Notes: generated by a model not told the origin, from the letters alone. Positions 47,886-61,120 are shown, numbered from the stretch's first letter. The stretch: DNA of 64,000 bases from Pisaster brevispinus (GCA_023634235.1 JAMKCF010000008.1:12491676-12555675), one strand, 5' to 3'. A program made the numbers and translations.

Positions 47886-48607
47886 CCGCGTTTACACTAG
47901 ATCCAGAAAGGTGGATTGAGATCCGGCAATTTTTTAACGACCGCAGATCAAGATCCCGTGTCGCGTTTACACCAGCGCTTGATCCGGCTCCGATCCCACT
48001 TTTGAACCGGATGTATATTGGTCATGACGTCACCGCTCCTCGCAAAGAGCTCAAAGGTCACGATTACAGCGCGCCACTTCTAGAAATAATCATTATCAAG
48101 GCGAAGGTAGAATGCAGAAAATACAGTACAGCAAATGATACGGATAACAACGACCATGCAGGTAGAAATATTTGGTAGATGGGAATTTAAAAAATACAGC
48201 AACAAGGCAAGCTCCAAACGTAACGATGTATGTATAAGGACGCTGAAAACAACAAAACGTTTCACACACGCACAGTCCATGTGCACACAGCACACACACA
48301 AATATAAACAGCGACGGATGTCCCACCAAAGCACAAGCAAAAAGCGCGCCATTCGTAGCGAAACCGGAAATGACCACATCAAATTGCGGTGTCTGATCCA
48401 CCTTTGCGTTTACACTTGTATTTGGAATCCACTTTGCCGGATCTGATCCACCAATTGCCGGATTCAACCCTCCTCGAAAGGTGGATTAAAATTGCCGGAT
48501 CTTGAACCGGGTCTGATCCGGCTTTTTTGCGTTTACACTAGCCGTTAATCCACATTGCCGGATCAGACCCGGGTCTGATCCACCTTTCTGGATCTAGTGT
48601 AAACGGG
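47886..48607. mobile_element. GTTTACACTAGATCCAG-ended inverted-repeat element (about 720 bp)
   Basis: The left end CCGCGTTTACACTAGATCCA and continuing AGAAAGGTGGAT are inverted at 48577-48607. Inside, GCGTTTACAC recurs four times and GCCGGAT(C/T) motifs many times. A TGACGTCA (cAMP-response-element-like) site lies near 48024. Frames of 100-123 codons across it are repeat-derived. Confidence 0.8.
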
Positions 48608-48609
48608 GT

Positions 48610-50978
48610 CAAACCCCACCAGCCCTGTTGCATTTTTAAAGGTTACTCCATGCGTAAGTTTAAGGATTCAATCGGCTGCTATTTTCTTACGCAGATATTT
48701 CTCTTAAGATGATACACCCATTTGTTTTTGCTGCCCAATGACGTCAAGTTCCAAATTTTGCTCTGAAAGAGTATCAAATAAAATGATATTTCACACCATT
48801 TTAACGTGAGGCTAGAGACTTGTTACTTTTCTTCCACTGAGGACTCAGTCTATGGGAAAATGAGTGCATCACAAAACACAGTTTGATCTTCGATCCCCTC
48901 GTTCAGCTAAAATCTGAGGCTGTTAAGATTAACAGGTTATTCCCCTTTACATGAAGTGAATAGAATTGTACCTTGGAAAATACAGAAGAGCATTGCTTGA
49001 GATATAGTTAGTGTTCTCTCCGTTTGTGCTTAGTGGCAAGTCATAACTAAAAGAAACACATCCATGAATGGCGCCATACATGTACAATGTCATGCTTCGT
49101 TAGGAAGTAACCTGGCTGGCGACACTTAAAAGTGCAGCTTATTGCACGGGGGAAAATAGGGCAGAAGTAACAAACGGTAACAGCCTAACCGGGGACAAAT
49201 CAAATTATAGTGGTTAAAATAGGAAGTCATCCCATAATTAATTCCCCCTGAAACTCTAGAGTTTCGACAAAATTGATGCATACAATTTTTAGAGGTTTTC
49301 GGCCTCACTGTTTAATCGCTTTAGAGGTGGCTGAATACAAAGAAAACCAAGTCGAATGACCGCCGTCTCCTCGTGCTTGTCTTCGGCAAACATTTCAGAA
49401 TCCACTGAGGACCAAAATAATTTGATAAATTTTGACGAAGGCCTATTTTAGAAGATCTTCTTGTGCAATGAAGAGTCAATAGATGAGAAAAAACACCGTA
49501 AGGACCCCCCTGTAATAATAATGTATCAGTAAAACATAATCAGTGAAAACAAGTAGTGCTTAAAGGCTCGTTTTGACCGCAGGGATTTGCATGGAATCAA
49601 AATCAAGATGGCCACGAAGATAAAGGCGTATGCAGGTTTACGCATAGAATACGTATACTCTCGTAGCCTCCCCCCTCCCAATAAATACACTGGTATGTAC
49701 ATATCGTCAAATAATATAATACGAAGAAAACAAGAAGGGGAAAAACCTACAACACTCACGATTTGTTTTGTCAGGGATTGTATGCGCTGCAAATTAAACT
49801 TGTGTGGAATTTCTTCTCGCATCAGTGTACAGGACAAAATTGTATATCACTAACTTGTATCAAGTTGCTACCAGTCATTTGTTTGGACCGTTACAATCGA
49901 CATTTATGGTTTGACCGACAAGTCGATGTTGACCTCTATGTCGATCTATAACGTCCGATCAATTGTTTCCTATACATAGCATTATGTTTCACTGTGCATG
50001 GTGCATGTCGGACGTTACGAATGGTGCATGTCGGACATAAGGACAGGCGCATGTCGGAAAAAGTAGTCAGAAACGAACGTATTTTAGCTGGTTCATGTAT
50101 GACACAGTTATGTATTATCTGTACAGTGTACAACACATTACTATTACAATTATTGGTGCACATCCGTTACAAAAATATAGTGAAATTTCTAAAATGATAA
50201 CATCGACAGCATGAGGACAGAAGATGTGTTATTACTCTGGGTCACTGAATGCTGTTTGAGTGACAGTCAAGAAACCGATGTAGCGGCATCCCTCATTGCC
50301 GATAGATTTACATGCCTAATGGATTGGTCAGCAACCTTCGGCTATGTAAATGGAGAGGTAGTTTCCAGCGTTGATTATCAATTTAGGATTAGGTTTACAC
50401 TCAGGGGTCAAAACACAAGGGAGGAAGTTACACAGCAGTTAATAAGGAGAGGAAAGTGAAGAGCAGTTAAAAGGTAAAGAGGAAGATTGGTAATTATCGA
50501 GAACACAAGTGACTGGTTACACCACAAATTACCAAAGCATATTTCGATTACAGCAATTGAAACAAGCATGGACATTCATACAATTATGAGTCTGTCTAAT
50601 GCAGTGATCGACTATGTGATGAGAATATTGACAAGAAGCCTGTATGGTGTCCGATCTTTTTAAAGGTATTACACAGGATTGGTACAGCTGACAAAATCGT
50701 TGCAAACAGTGTTCATGTTTCGAGTGGTTGCCATAATAATCGAAATAACTAGCCTTTCAAAATGTTGGCTTAAAAACTAGTGATAAAACCATGCATAATT
50801 TTCAGCATGTTACCACAATGTCCTAAATGTTGGTTGTAACATGGAGGTAACAACCGATATTAGCAGCAATAACAACAAACAACAGTGTAAAATCCCTTTA
50901 AGTTGCTTCATGCTTTCGGCAGTGAAAATACATGATGTGGTACAACCTTCATTTTGTGGAAGGCGTTGTTACAGAGAG
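48610..50978. other. Intergenic region without recognised genes
   Basis: Contains three spaced copies of TGCATGTCGGA at 50000-50058. No supported coding exon. Confidence 0.45.
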
Positions 50979-51078
50979 NNNNNNNNNNNNNNNNNNNNNN
51001 NNNNNNNNNNNNNNNNNNNNNNNNNNNNNNNNNNNNNNNNNNNNNNNNNNNNNNNNNNNNNNNNNNNNNNNNNNNNNN
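50979..51078. other. Assembly gap (100 N)
   Basis: Exactly 100 N, a conventional gap of unknown size. Frames drawn across it are artefacts. Confidence 0.98.
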
Positions 51079-51107
51079 CTTTGAAGAGCAAGTTTACTCT
51101 GATCATC

Positions 51108-51346
51108 TACTCTTAAACAGCTCCAGGGTCAGAATTGACCCGGATCCTGGATCTTAGGGGACCTGGCTGATTTCTGAATCAACTTGACCCGAAAATTTGT
51201 TCTTTAAAGTGCGATTTTAACTCGAACTTTGCATCAGTTTGACTCATTCCTGGTTATTATTACACACATTCCGGGTTATGCTGACCCATAAATGGGTCAG
51301 ACCCAAAGGGACGCGGAATCCAGATCAATTCTGACCCGGAGTGTAG
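51108..51346. mobile_element. GGGTCA-family element, copy 4
   Basis: It starts CTACTCTTAAACAGCTCCAG then GGTCAGAATTGACCCGG, and ends GATCAATTCTGACCCGGAGT plus GTAG. Near full length, it begins 30 bases after the assembly gap. Confidence 0.7.
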
Positions 51347-51349
51347 CCG

Positions 51350-53270
51350 ATGACTTTTCATCTAATCGGATGCTCACGTTTTTAGTGAAGACACGGAAAC
51401 GGTTTATAATTATTGCAAAAACAGAGCAACCCCTGCAGTGATTGGGCAGGGGGAGGGGGTGGGTCTGAAAACGCCCTGTTATTTCTCTGTACGGATTGCT
51501 ACTGGACGGTAGACACTTTATGTTGCAATCCTGTGTGTTCTTCGGTTTAATCTCAGTTTCTCACGATATAAAACGCCATTTGCCCTTTCCGTTTCAATTC
51601 AGTTACATCAGTACGACGAAGGGGCAAGAAGCAAAATTGCCGCACCTCCCCCCCCCCCACATCAATGATCTTTATTGGTCGACCATGAGTTCAAATAAAA
51701 TAAATAAATATCTGAGTCGTCAGTTTGGTAATACTCGGGAACGCTTAGCGGGTTCTTTGCTCTAGTCGGCAAAACCTGTGTCAGTTCTACATTTGAATGA
51801 ATATAATAACATCAAGAATTCCTATGAATTCTTGTTTATGTCAGTGTACTCAATAAGCTGCCATTCACGGGCCGATTACCTAACGCGTATTGATTGAACG
51901 AGAGTTACAATTTCCCGTGTATGAGATTGAGCTGGCTTTTACCAGCCCCTTAAAGGGGCAGCTATAGGTTAAACAATTTTCAATCAACTTGTTACCAGAA
52001 AAACGAGTGTCCCCAAACCGGGAAGTGAATAAAGGAAGAGGGTCCATCTAGCCCCAACATGCCAAACATGAGACAAGCCCTTCCACCCCTCGATGCCCCT
52101 CAAATCAATTTAGTTAAGTGTAAACAGTTTCACATGTTTAGATGATGGTTGCTCAAACAACAAAGATCAATCCTAGGTGCGCCACGGAGCACGGACAGTA
52201 CGGGGAAATATTAAAATTTTAGCCAGGGTTTGCTTGGATTTGCTTAAATGGAAGCAATCTGTCTTAAGTTTCAAAGGAGTCACCGTTTTCTAAAAACCAA
52301 GAACAGTTCAAGCTTGAACCACAGCTCCCGGTGTGATTGGTTTTATAAAGATATCATTTCTAACCACTCCAAGCTGCCACCATTTTGTTATGTTCACTTT
52401 TTATATAATTGCAAGAATGTTTATTATATTTGTCCTCTTCCAAAGAATGGTCTTGTACTCGGCTTAGTTAAATTGATTCGAATGAAGAAAAACAAATTAA
52501 GGTTAGTAAGATAAATACTACAAGCCTATATGTAGGAGGCATGTACCGATTCAATACCTTATTTCGCACAGTTTTCATCCGTTTGTCAGTTGTACGCTGA
52601 TGCAGACGGCTGGAATGTTAAACCTATGGTCCGCTGTTTTGTCAAAAATAGGGGACTGTATTCTGTTATAAATTATCAAAATCACACAACTACAAGAGGT
52701 ATTTATATGAATCATTATATTTTACTTTTTAAATTTTTACAGCCATCAAAGCACACGCTTTTTATAGCCCAAAATCGGCCAATCCGAAGGCAACGTGCAC
52801 TCTTTAAAGAGCCCGTTTAAAAAAAAGGTTACGTCCGGGACTGGAATAACCACACGGCATTTAATTTCCTCTTTAAAAAGATGGCGAGGTCACAACGGAA
52901 CCTACATCTAGGTCACCTTCCTAATGAAGATCGACGTGTTCGATTGCAAACCAAAAGTTTAACTTAATTGATATCGAAAAAGCAACATTGATGAATCTCC
53001 ACGCTACCTTCAAGGGTAGCTATATTAATGAAAATCTTGGTAAGTATTTATTCGCCCGCGACATTGTAAAAACAAACACGTGGTTTGCGTCTTAAAGAGA
53101 ACTTTTTTTCTTATTCTTTTTTCCAACAGGGCGTAGGAATTGCTTGCTATAGATTTAATTTGATTTAACCGATTCCCTCCCCATCTCTGCCCCCTTTCAC
53201 TCTCATTTGTAAAAAAACCAAAACAAAACAAAACCACCGGGAAATGTTTAAAAAGAAAAGAAAAAAACCC
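51350..53270. other. Intergenic region without recognised genes
   Basis: No domain-bearing frame. It holds only a C9-10 run near 51650. Confidence 0.45.
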
Positions 53271-53277
53271 CGAACAA

Positions 53278-53442
53278 CCCCCCCAAAAAACCCCAAACAA
53301 ACAAACAAACAAACACCCCTACACCCCAACAAACAAACAAACACCCCAACAAACAAACAAACACCCCAACAAACAAACAAACAAACAAACAAACAAACAA
53401 ACAAACACCCCAACACCCCCACCAACACACAAACAAACAAAA
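53278..53442. repeat. AAAC tract with CACCCCAACA interruptions, locus 2
   Basis: The same composition as 29321-29470. Confidence 0.9.
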
Positions 53443-53444
53443 CC

Positions 53445-56400
53445 GTTAAGTCATTCGGAGGAAATTAAACACGAGCGTTATTCAAATCACGCCCTAAGCT
53501 CATAGTTTGTTTTATTATTTAAAGCTAAACAAATAGATAAACACAAACATGAACAAATAAGTGAATACAAAATAATTTTGAAAGAATAAAACGATCTGTT
53601 TCGACGTACTTTTTGTTCTTCTCTTTCTTCTTCTTACCTCTCTCCCACCCCATTTTTCAGTTAATTATCGTCCAACTGGGTTGGAATTGTTAACATTAAT
53701 TACGATTTTGTTCTGACAGGAAAAAGCAACACGCATGTGATGCTATGCGGTACCAAGGAACACTTTATGCATTTCCTGAAACACAGACCAATAAATACAT
53801 ACATATATACATGTTATATATATATATATTTTATATTTTTTAAATTATTATTTACTCAAAATAATGAACGGAAAATTTGTTTTTCAGTAAAGACATACTA
53901 CTCTCACGGGCGAAATAATTTGATCTTGGCTTTCATGAGAAGGAACACAATAACTCGTCAGACTAATGCAGTGCAGTATTTCTTTAATTTGTAATTACTT
54001 CTCAGCCAATACCCCCATCCACTGCACTAATAGTATACAGAGCTATGAGTAAGATGCCATGCACACCAAGGTTAATTGCGACTCATGAAAAGTCAACATA
54101 GCAAAGCTTGTATTGGACACTAATAATATAGGGGGAAAAGGGCTGCATCGTGCACTCTGGATCTTAATGGCGAGTCTACATAATTGAACACACCGTCGAC
54201 ATGGGCAATTTCACGGCATCTTGACGTTGGAAAAATGTTGGGGAATCTTCGCGTGGAATCTCAAAAGATAAGGGTACAGCATTAGTACAGGCTGCGACTG
54301 TCTGTGGATGACGGTGCCACCGATATGCATGTGTGGTTTTATAAACAACTGACTCGAACTGTGTGGATTTCAGGTTGGTTCGCTCAAGAGATTAAGTCCT
54401 GACATTTTGGAGAGGATTTCTTGATAGGGTATTCACCTCATGTATGCGTAAAATTTACCATGTGCATTGACTACACGATGTTGTTGTGCACACCCGTGTT
54501 AGTATACCTGACTTATCAATGTCTGTAAAACAAAGAGTATCTCTTTCAAAACCAGCATCGAGTATACCCCAGAAAGGAAACGAATCTCTACTTCCATTCA
54601 TGTGGTTATTATTGAAATTTCAAACTACTTCACTTTCCAGTCTTTTTGTCTATTTCTGTTCGTCTTTCTTTGCACACGTGCACGTGTTTCTAATTCTAGC
54701 TAACGCCGTCCCTGTCCTCTTATCTCACGCGAATAAGTCGACCACGTTTCCCGTTTGACTTTTGATACTTGATTTACTTATTTATTTTAATATAAACTCA
54801 AGCACCGGTAGTTCAAACAATTCCTCTCCACGGCTAGAGTCATCACTGGCAATCCTCTTAGGAGTTACCCGGTACTTTCAACGTGTTAACAGTGGTGTAC
54901 AAAATAGCATACGACAGGCGAGGGACATGAAAATGTTGTTTTTGCACCGGCGCATTGCACAAAACTTGAAGAAGCTGGGAGTTGCTTTCGGGAGTTCTAG
55001 TCGCAGAGGAGGGGCGGGGGTGTTTATTATCACTAAATGTGGTCATGTTTAGATTGTTGAACACTTGTAGACGAAACCTTACTCTGTTTTGCACTGAAAT
55101 CGGTCCATAATCATGAAACCTTAGGGGAAACCAGTTTCCGATTGGCAAGAAATATCTTCTTAAGTGGTGTGGTTCTGAGACGAACCAGATGGGTGAGATC
55201 GATTCGTTGATAAACTGTCGTAAATAATCTTCCAACGCAACGATATGTCACTCTCAGATATTTTCTACTGTCATATGATGACTGGTCTCAAACACCAACG
55301 CCAACATCACACAAGCGCCTTATACCCTCACCCATCCATGCAAGTTTGATTGACTGTTACAAATTTCGACGAAACTATTTGGGGGGGGGGGCAACACAAA
55401 TTGACATTAAAAAAGCTTAGAGTGGAACTTTGCAATACATCAACCACGCCTATTTCGATAACTTACAAATTAACACGTCTAATTTATGATTTGTGTTTTA
55501 TAAATGCCTTTTACTGTGCTTGGTATACTTCGAGTATTTAAAACCAAAGTTCCGTTTCATAACAATCGATTACTCTGAAAACGGTCCAATATCAAGTGAA
55601 GTCTGCACTTCATTTTAGAACGCCCACTTTGTTTTGCACCAAGATTCTCGGTTACTTATTATTCTCAATAGTTTCCGGGTATTTATTGTGTTGTCGTTAA
55701 TTTTTTATTAGTTTTTTTTTACCCTGAACAAAGGTTCAAACAGAATTGTTGTTGAGCAATGTTGCTACATGCAGTTTGTTGGTTTTATATTACGCTACTG
55801 TGTTATTGCATACGGCAGACGGTGTGCAATAAAGCAATAGAGTCCTGGTGTTTCAGCGGGTCGAGAACACATCAAGGTACTGCACTTAGCTTCCTGCCAA
55901 TTGCCACTCAAATATCCCATGAGAAAGAGGAAGAAATAGCAAGATCTCCGAAGGAATCGTGCAAGCAATAAACCTCTCCACAGGAATTCGGTCAAATTGT
56001 TTCGCGTAAAGGTGAAAAATGAGGAGAGACGGAGAGAAAAAAGAGCAAGGGCTTATAAGAGGTGAAGGAACGCCTCCATTGAACACTTATTACCATTAGG
56101 CCTGTGGAAGAGCCGTAGGGTGAGAGCACTTTCGTACAGACGACTTTAACTGCATCGGTTGGTCGTGAAAAAAAACCCCACATCAATGTCAAATTACACC
56201 ACAACTCCATACCACAAAGCTTTCACCCTGCTCCATGTGCGCAATAACACAAGCGATTTGGTGATGTTCAATCTACCGTAAGAGTTAAAATATTCTGCCT
56301 TTTGGTGCTTTGCTTTTCCGAATTCCTCTATACGGTTTTTATAAAGGTAATTGAGGTAATGGAACACGACTGCATAGTGGTAAAGGTCCTTCTGACTGAC

Positions 56401-56650
56401 CCCTGGGAAAATAAATAGCCACCAAAATATCAGCTTTGTCAAATTAATCGGATAGGCCTATGACATAATCATGTTTGGAAACGTGTAATTATTTTTTTTA
56501 ACACCTGCCCTATTACATAACTTGGATTGGATCCCTTTATCACATACATCATTACTTGTAAGTTGTTGTTGGGTGTTTCCAAAGCTGTAAATGGGAAAGC
56601 CTATACTTGCATGTTCTTGGACGTTCCCAACATCGTATAAGCTGCAACAA
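53445..56650. other. Intergenic region without recognised genes
   Basis: Several frames of 60-125 codons, none supported. An AT run near 53798-53832 and a G11 run near 55381 are the only features seen. Confidence 0.45.
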
Positions 56651-56654
56651 TGTT

Positions 56655-56985
56655 CTTTTGGCAATTGTCAAAGACCAGTATTCTTACTTGGTGTATCCAA
56701 ACATGCTTACGAACAAACAAACACCATTGTTGCATAGAACTGTGTGCTTTTAGATGCCTGAGGAAGCCTTAATGCCTGAAGCCTTTCTCAGATTCAAATT
56801 TTTTAGTGAAAATTCCTTTCTCTAAAACTACAAGTTACTTCAAAAGGGGGGGGGGTGTGGGGGCGTCATTTCTAACGACATTTTATTATATCAGCAGCTC
56901 TCCTGTGCTCTTTACCAAGTGAGTTTTTACGTTATTAACTTGTGGAGTAATTACCAAAAGTACAACATGCCTGTAAATTCTCCAA
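56655..56985. repeat. Dispersed repeat family R1, copy 2
   Basis: See the copy at 42545. A G10 run interrupts this copy near 56847. Confidence 0.65.
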
Positions 56986-57514
56986 CAAATACAATCGCTC
57001 AGATCATTCATGCATTAGGCACCACGTCTGCTAGTCCTACCTTGAAATCAGAACCTCGCACATCATTCAAAACCCAACACTCCCATGTGCTTTGCATTTA
57101 ACCAGTCACATAGGGGTGGGCTAGCCATTCTCGTTCAAAATCTACAAATAAACAGTAACATCTACAAAGAAACAGTTTTTCAATAGCGTGTTTATATTTA
57201 CATTTTATTTTATTTATTTCAAAACACCTCGCAAATGATCCACCTCGATCATGTATAATGCATTTTCTGATTTTTTATTTTTGTTTTGCTGCTATTGGTG
57301 CCCCGAGCACCTTGTTTGTGAATTTGCTCGTTGTTGTTGCTGTTTTATTAATGTTTATCATTATTTATTTAACGAATTCGATATTCAACGAAACAAAATC
57401 CAACACACTCCAGAACCTGAACGCCGAAGGTGAATAAACACTTTTAAAAAAATGGTTTGCAGATACACACCATGGACATATTAACACATTTCTTTTGTTA
57501 ACCTCGGTAAAAAA

Positions 57515-57580
57515 AATGGTTGAGCAACAAAAAGTCCGACGTTTCGACCATAATAAATACTCCGATTGTCTTCAAGGGTA
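57515..57580 (-). mobile_element. Penelope-like element terminal remnant with a hammerhead-like core
   Basis: Read on the minus strand it gives TTGAAGACAATCGG, then GGTCGAAACGTCGGAC. The paired TGAAGA and CGAAACGTCGG blocks are typical of Penelope-like element terminal repeats, which are known to encode hammerhead ribozymes. Here the first core base is changed (TTGAAGA for CTGANGA), so it is probably inactive. No GIY-YIG or reverse transcriptase frame is adjacent. Confidence 0.45.
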
Positions 57581-57584
57581 AACC

Positions 57585-60110
57585 GATTTCAAAACCTACA
57601 CTCGTATGACTTGAAAGGACAAGTCACACTGAGGTATGATATGACAATTTTCGTAAAAAATACAAATAAGGAATAAGTGAGGTTTATTTTAAACTTGTTT
57701 TATATGCTTTAACAATTAAATTTGTTTTCTTCATTTTATACCCATCCGGACATTTCTATTCGCAAAGGATTTGGCAATATGCTGCATGATTAAAACATCT
57801 AACATGCTTAAGTTGTCGGCAGACAACCCTGTTCAAACCTAACCCCCAGCAATTTGTTTTTAATATGCCGTACTCTTTCAACCGTCAACTAAAAGAAATG
57901 AACGCCCCAAGCAGAAGGATCTCTCGGAGTGTGTGCATTATTGGTTGTGATCCTTCCGTTTTCCAAATAATGCTTTTTTTTCATACCCTTCCAACTCACA
58001 AAGAAAATGTGAGCTTCTGTGACACTATAAATTGTTAAACTCGAAGAGGTCTATAGCGGAGCTGCCAACATTTGCATCTTGCAATCAGGGTGTACAACAA
58101 CAACAGGGAGATATTTAGAATTAAACTCAACATATCAGGGAAGACGTTTCCATAATCACGAAGGTTTTCAAATTTGTTCAAGAGAACATGGAAATATTGG
58201 TTTATTCTCCGTAGGGAACTTACTGCAGAATCAGGGCGAGTTGGCAGCTATACTATAGTTTTGAATGACTCGAGGTGTAGTCCACATTTTTAATCTGGTT
58301 TTATAAACTTGGTAAGAGTACAAGTTGTTCCAGGATGAAGGCCCGTCTAGAATACTACATGCAAGATGCCCGTCCCCTCACACTCAGCTTTCGATAGATG
58401 AAACTCAACCAAAAACAGCCATGCAATTCAAACGTGCACACAATCACACACTGGAATCGTTGTGTATAATAGCTTTTTTCGAGTAATCATTTATTTTGAT
58501 GAAATCTCCACTGGATGGCTGTTCGTTTTGATTATTGAAAACTGCAGAGAATTTGAATGATACTCTTGCACCCCCCCCCCCCCTCTCCAATTTGTGTATC
58601 TTGTAGTCCAGTGCAACCATCTCTTTGCAAGAAAAAACTGTAATAATAAACAAAATATAATCAAAAGTAACAGTGAATTATTATCAAGTAAATTTTTCCT
58701 GCAATATATGCTTACATAAATACACAATCATCACAGCAACATGTATACTCTATGGGTAACCGGGTACGTTTTTAATAAATATTTGTATAAAGTTTTGTTT
58801 GAAAAAGTAACTAGGTTGGGCTCTCCGATTTTACACTGTTCCAATATTCAGGTACTTTTTATGGGAGATGTTGTATAACTGTTTTGGTGTCAATCAAATA
58901 GCCAATTGAATCCTACAATAAATTCCCAACAATGCAATATTAACGTCTGCAAGAGCTGTATTTTTGTTTTTAAGGTATTATACAGGATGGTAATTATAAA
59001 CAAAACCACCAAGATAGTTAAATTTTAGTCTGAAAGCATACTGATTATGAAAGCAAAAGGCTACAACTTTTTTTGTAAAATATTTTGAAATGAAGTTTCA
59101 CTCGAGATAACTGTATCTGAAAACCTAAAACGCAATAGCTGATTTCAGTTGTTCCAACCAAAAATCAGAACAATGTGTTTACACGCTTAAAACTGTTCGT
59201 TGTTTGTCACTCATTAGTCTTGACTCACACAACGGATTAAGCCCAAACTTTTACAGGTTTGTTATTTCATGTGATGGTTGACCACACAAAACATGAACAT
59301 TGTCTGCGACTATTTTGTCAGCTCTACGAACTATGTAAAATTGATTGAACGCTGTTGCGGTATTGTGGATCGTATACGGTCGTTTTCTAGGTAAATCTGC
59401 GCAGTTAATGGCCTTCATTTTTCCCCCTTCTTTTTTATACTCAATAGCTTGATGTGTTTGTGCGTTCTTTGCACGTATAAAACCATTTCCCTGGGCTATA
59501 CTATGAAAACGTTGACAACTTGTTAACAGTCCATTCAATGCCTGCCAATCAAGGTGTACCCATTACTGGCACTTTCGGGAATACATCTGTGACGTCACAG
59601 CGGGATCAGCTGCACCATCATAATTGGATATTGTAAGCCTTAAACAAAGTTTACAACCTAGTTTATCACGTGACTGCTGTTCTCACTCCCTTTGCGGTAG
59701 TTCTACGAGGTTGAGCAGGCTGTGACCTGGAATATATATCGACATGGCAACCAAGACGTACTTATATTATCATGCTACCGCCATCTTTGTTATGTTGCTT
59801 GTATCCAATAGCAGTAATCAATGCTAATATTAAACACAAAAAGCAACCAGACCATTTCTCCTTCCAGCCTCGGTTTTGGATATATTAATTTGAATTGGAG
59901 AACACCAAGATGGCCGCACCATGTTAAAGGTGTACAATTTCATATTCATAACAATGACAATAATGACAATTGCAAGTAGACATGCACAATGTTATTTGTA
60001 CAGCGACACTGTGGTCTGTGGAATGGTCTACTGTGTAAGAGCGGTACATTAGAACGGCCTAGTTGTGGCAGCCACTTTTTTTCGAAATAAACCGACTTTA
60101 AAAACTTGTA
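57585..60110. other. Intergenic region downstream of the TMEM45-like gene
   Basis: No supported gene. A fragment of repeat family R1 lies near 59200-59285, containing AGCCCAAACTTTTACAGGTT, and there is a C12 run near 58571. Confidence 0.45.
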
Positions 60111-60118
60111 TTTTTGTA

Positions 60119-60124
60119 TTTATT
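60119..60124 (-). promoter_or_regulatory. Candidate polyadenylation signal for the TMEM45-like gene
   Basis: AATAAA on the minus strand, about 140 bases beyond the stop codon at 60263. Confidence 0.4.
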
Positions 60125-60262
60125 TGTTTGTTGTTGGTAAGATAAGCGATATTCTCGTGTATATACAATTCAATCATTCTCGTTGACAGCTTTCCAAGTT
60201 TGAATCCTATAGATTCCATTTGGACAATGAAGGTAGTTTAATACTAAATAAATAGCCCTGTT

Positions 60263-61120
60263 TTATAGTACAGTTTTAATTTCCATTTCTTCCTTCTCGT
60301 CGTACACACTCATGAAGTCATAATCTTCGTCATAGGGTTCCATTTCTCCCTCGATATATGGGTCCGCACACAGGGCAGCTTTTACAGTTTTGCGCACAAA
60401 ATATACAATCAAAGAAGTGAGGGCACAATGCCACATGAAAATAAGGCCGACCGTTAGCCTGACAGAGTCCTCATTCTGCCACTCCCTACCGCTCACACAG
60501 AGAGTGAACCCCACTTGAATACACCAAATTCCCTGCACCATCGTGCAGCCGCAGCGAATCCACCGTATGCGTTGCATTTTGGGCAGAAAAGTCTCCCCCA
60601 AAATGACCATTGCGGTCGCCAAGGTGAGCAGCAGTTGGGGCTCGTACATCGCCCGGTCCGTTCCAACTGGGAATTTACACACGTGGTCCTTCAGAGCTGC
60701 GAACTGGCATAGGAATGTCACGGCTAGGCACAGTCGGCCGATGCAGCGCCATGCGCTCGGCGTCCACCAGCGGTCCGCGGCAATCCGGGCAAAGGAGTAA
60801 GGGATCAACGGCCCCCACACCATCCACACGTTCCACCTGCTGTGCTGCCCGGAACTCCGACTTAATCCACTCCGGAGGAGCTCAATGAAGAGTACAAGTC
60901 CGGTGAAGCATAGCACGGCGACAGCCTCTAATGACGACCGTTCAAAGCACGTATCCATCATATTGTTCCGACATGTAGAATCGCACTCCCGTGAGAATTC
61001 TCGATAACACCGGCTAAACGTCCACCCAATCCCTAAGAAAAAGAGAAACACTCCCAGCACGAGAAAATCACTCCAGTTGGTCAGGTTTGTCTCCATCGTT
61101 CCTTCTACTTTCCCCGACAA
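60263..61120 (-). CDS. TMEM45 family (DUF716) seven-helix membrane protein, 285 aa
   Basis: One uninterrupted frame with about seven hydrophobic segments, near residues 17-37, 65-85, 97-115, 127-147, 160-180, 193-213 and 224-248. The diagnostic region MVQGIWCIQVGFTLC...EWQNEDSVRLTVGLIFMWHCALTSLIV closely follows the TMEM45A/B pattern of Q-G-T-W-F-W-Q-I-G-F, then E-W and a C-W-H helix. Length is close to the family norm of about 275. The C-terminus is acidic (YDEDYDFMSVYDEKEEMEI) and ends TVL, which fits a class I PDZ ligand. Function in this family is poorly defined. A second in-frame Met at residue 9 is an alternative start. Vertebrate relatives are split by introns, so the single exon could be lineage-specific intron loss or a retrocopy, though the frame is intact. 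The composition is GC-richer than its surroundings. Confidence 0.85.
   Translation of the reverse strand: MSGKVEGTMETNLTNWSDFLVLGVFLFFLGIGWTFSRCYREFSRECDSTCRNNMMDTCFERSSLEAVAVLCFTGLVLFIELLRSGLSRSSGQHSRWNVWMVWGPLIPYSFARIAADRWWTPSAWRCIGRLCLAVTFLCQFAALKDHVCKFPVGTDRAMYEPQLLLTLATAMVILGETFLPKMQRIRWIRCGCTMVQGIWCIQVGFTLCVSGREWQNEDSVRLTVGLIFMWHCALTSLIVYFVRKTVKAALCADPYIEGEMEPYDEDYDFMSVYDEKEEMEIKTVL

Noticed and set aside
48080..48467. Overlapping 100-123 codon frames
   Set aside because: They lie entirely within the inverted-repeat element at 47886-48607, and frames are open on both strands.
50841..51157. Frames crossing the N gap
   Set aside because: They are translated through 100 undefined bases and are artefacts.
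54858..55235. 125-codon minus-strand frame
   Set aside because: No recognisable motif, no homologous pattern and no supporting splice context. It is within the length expected by chance in 64 kb.
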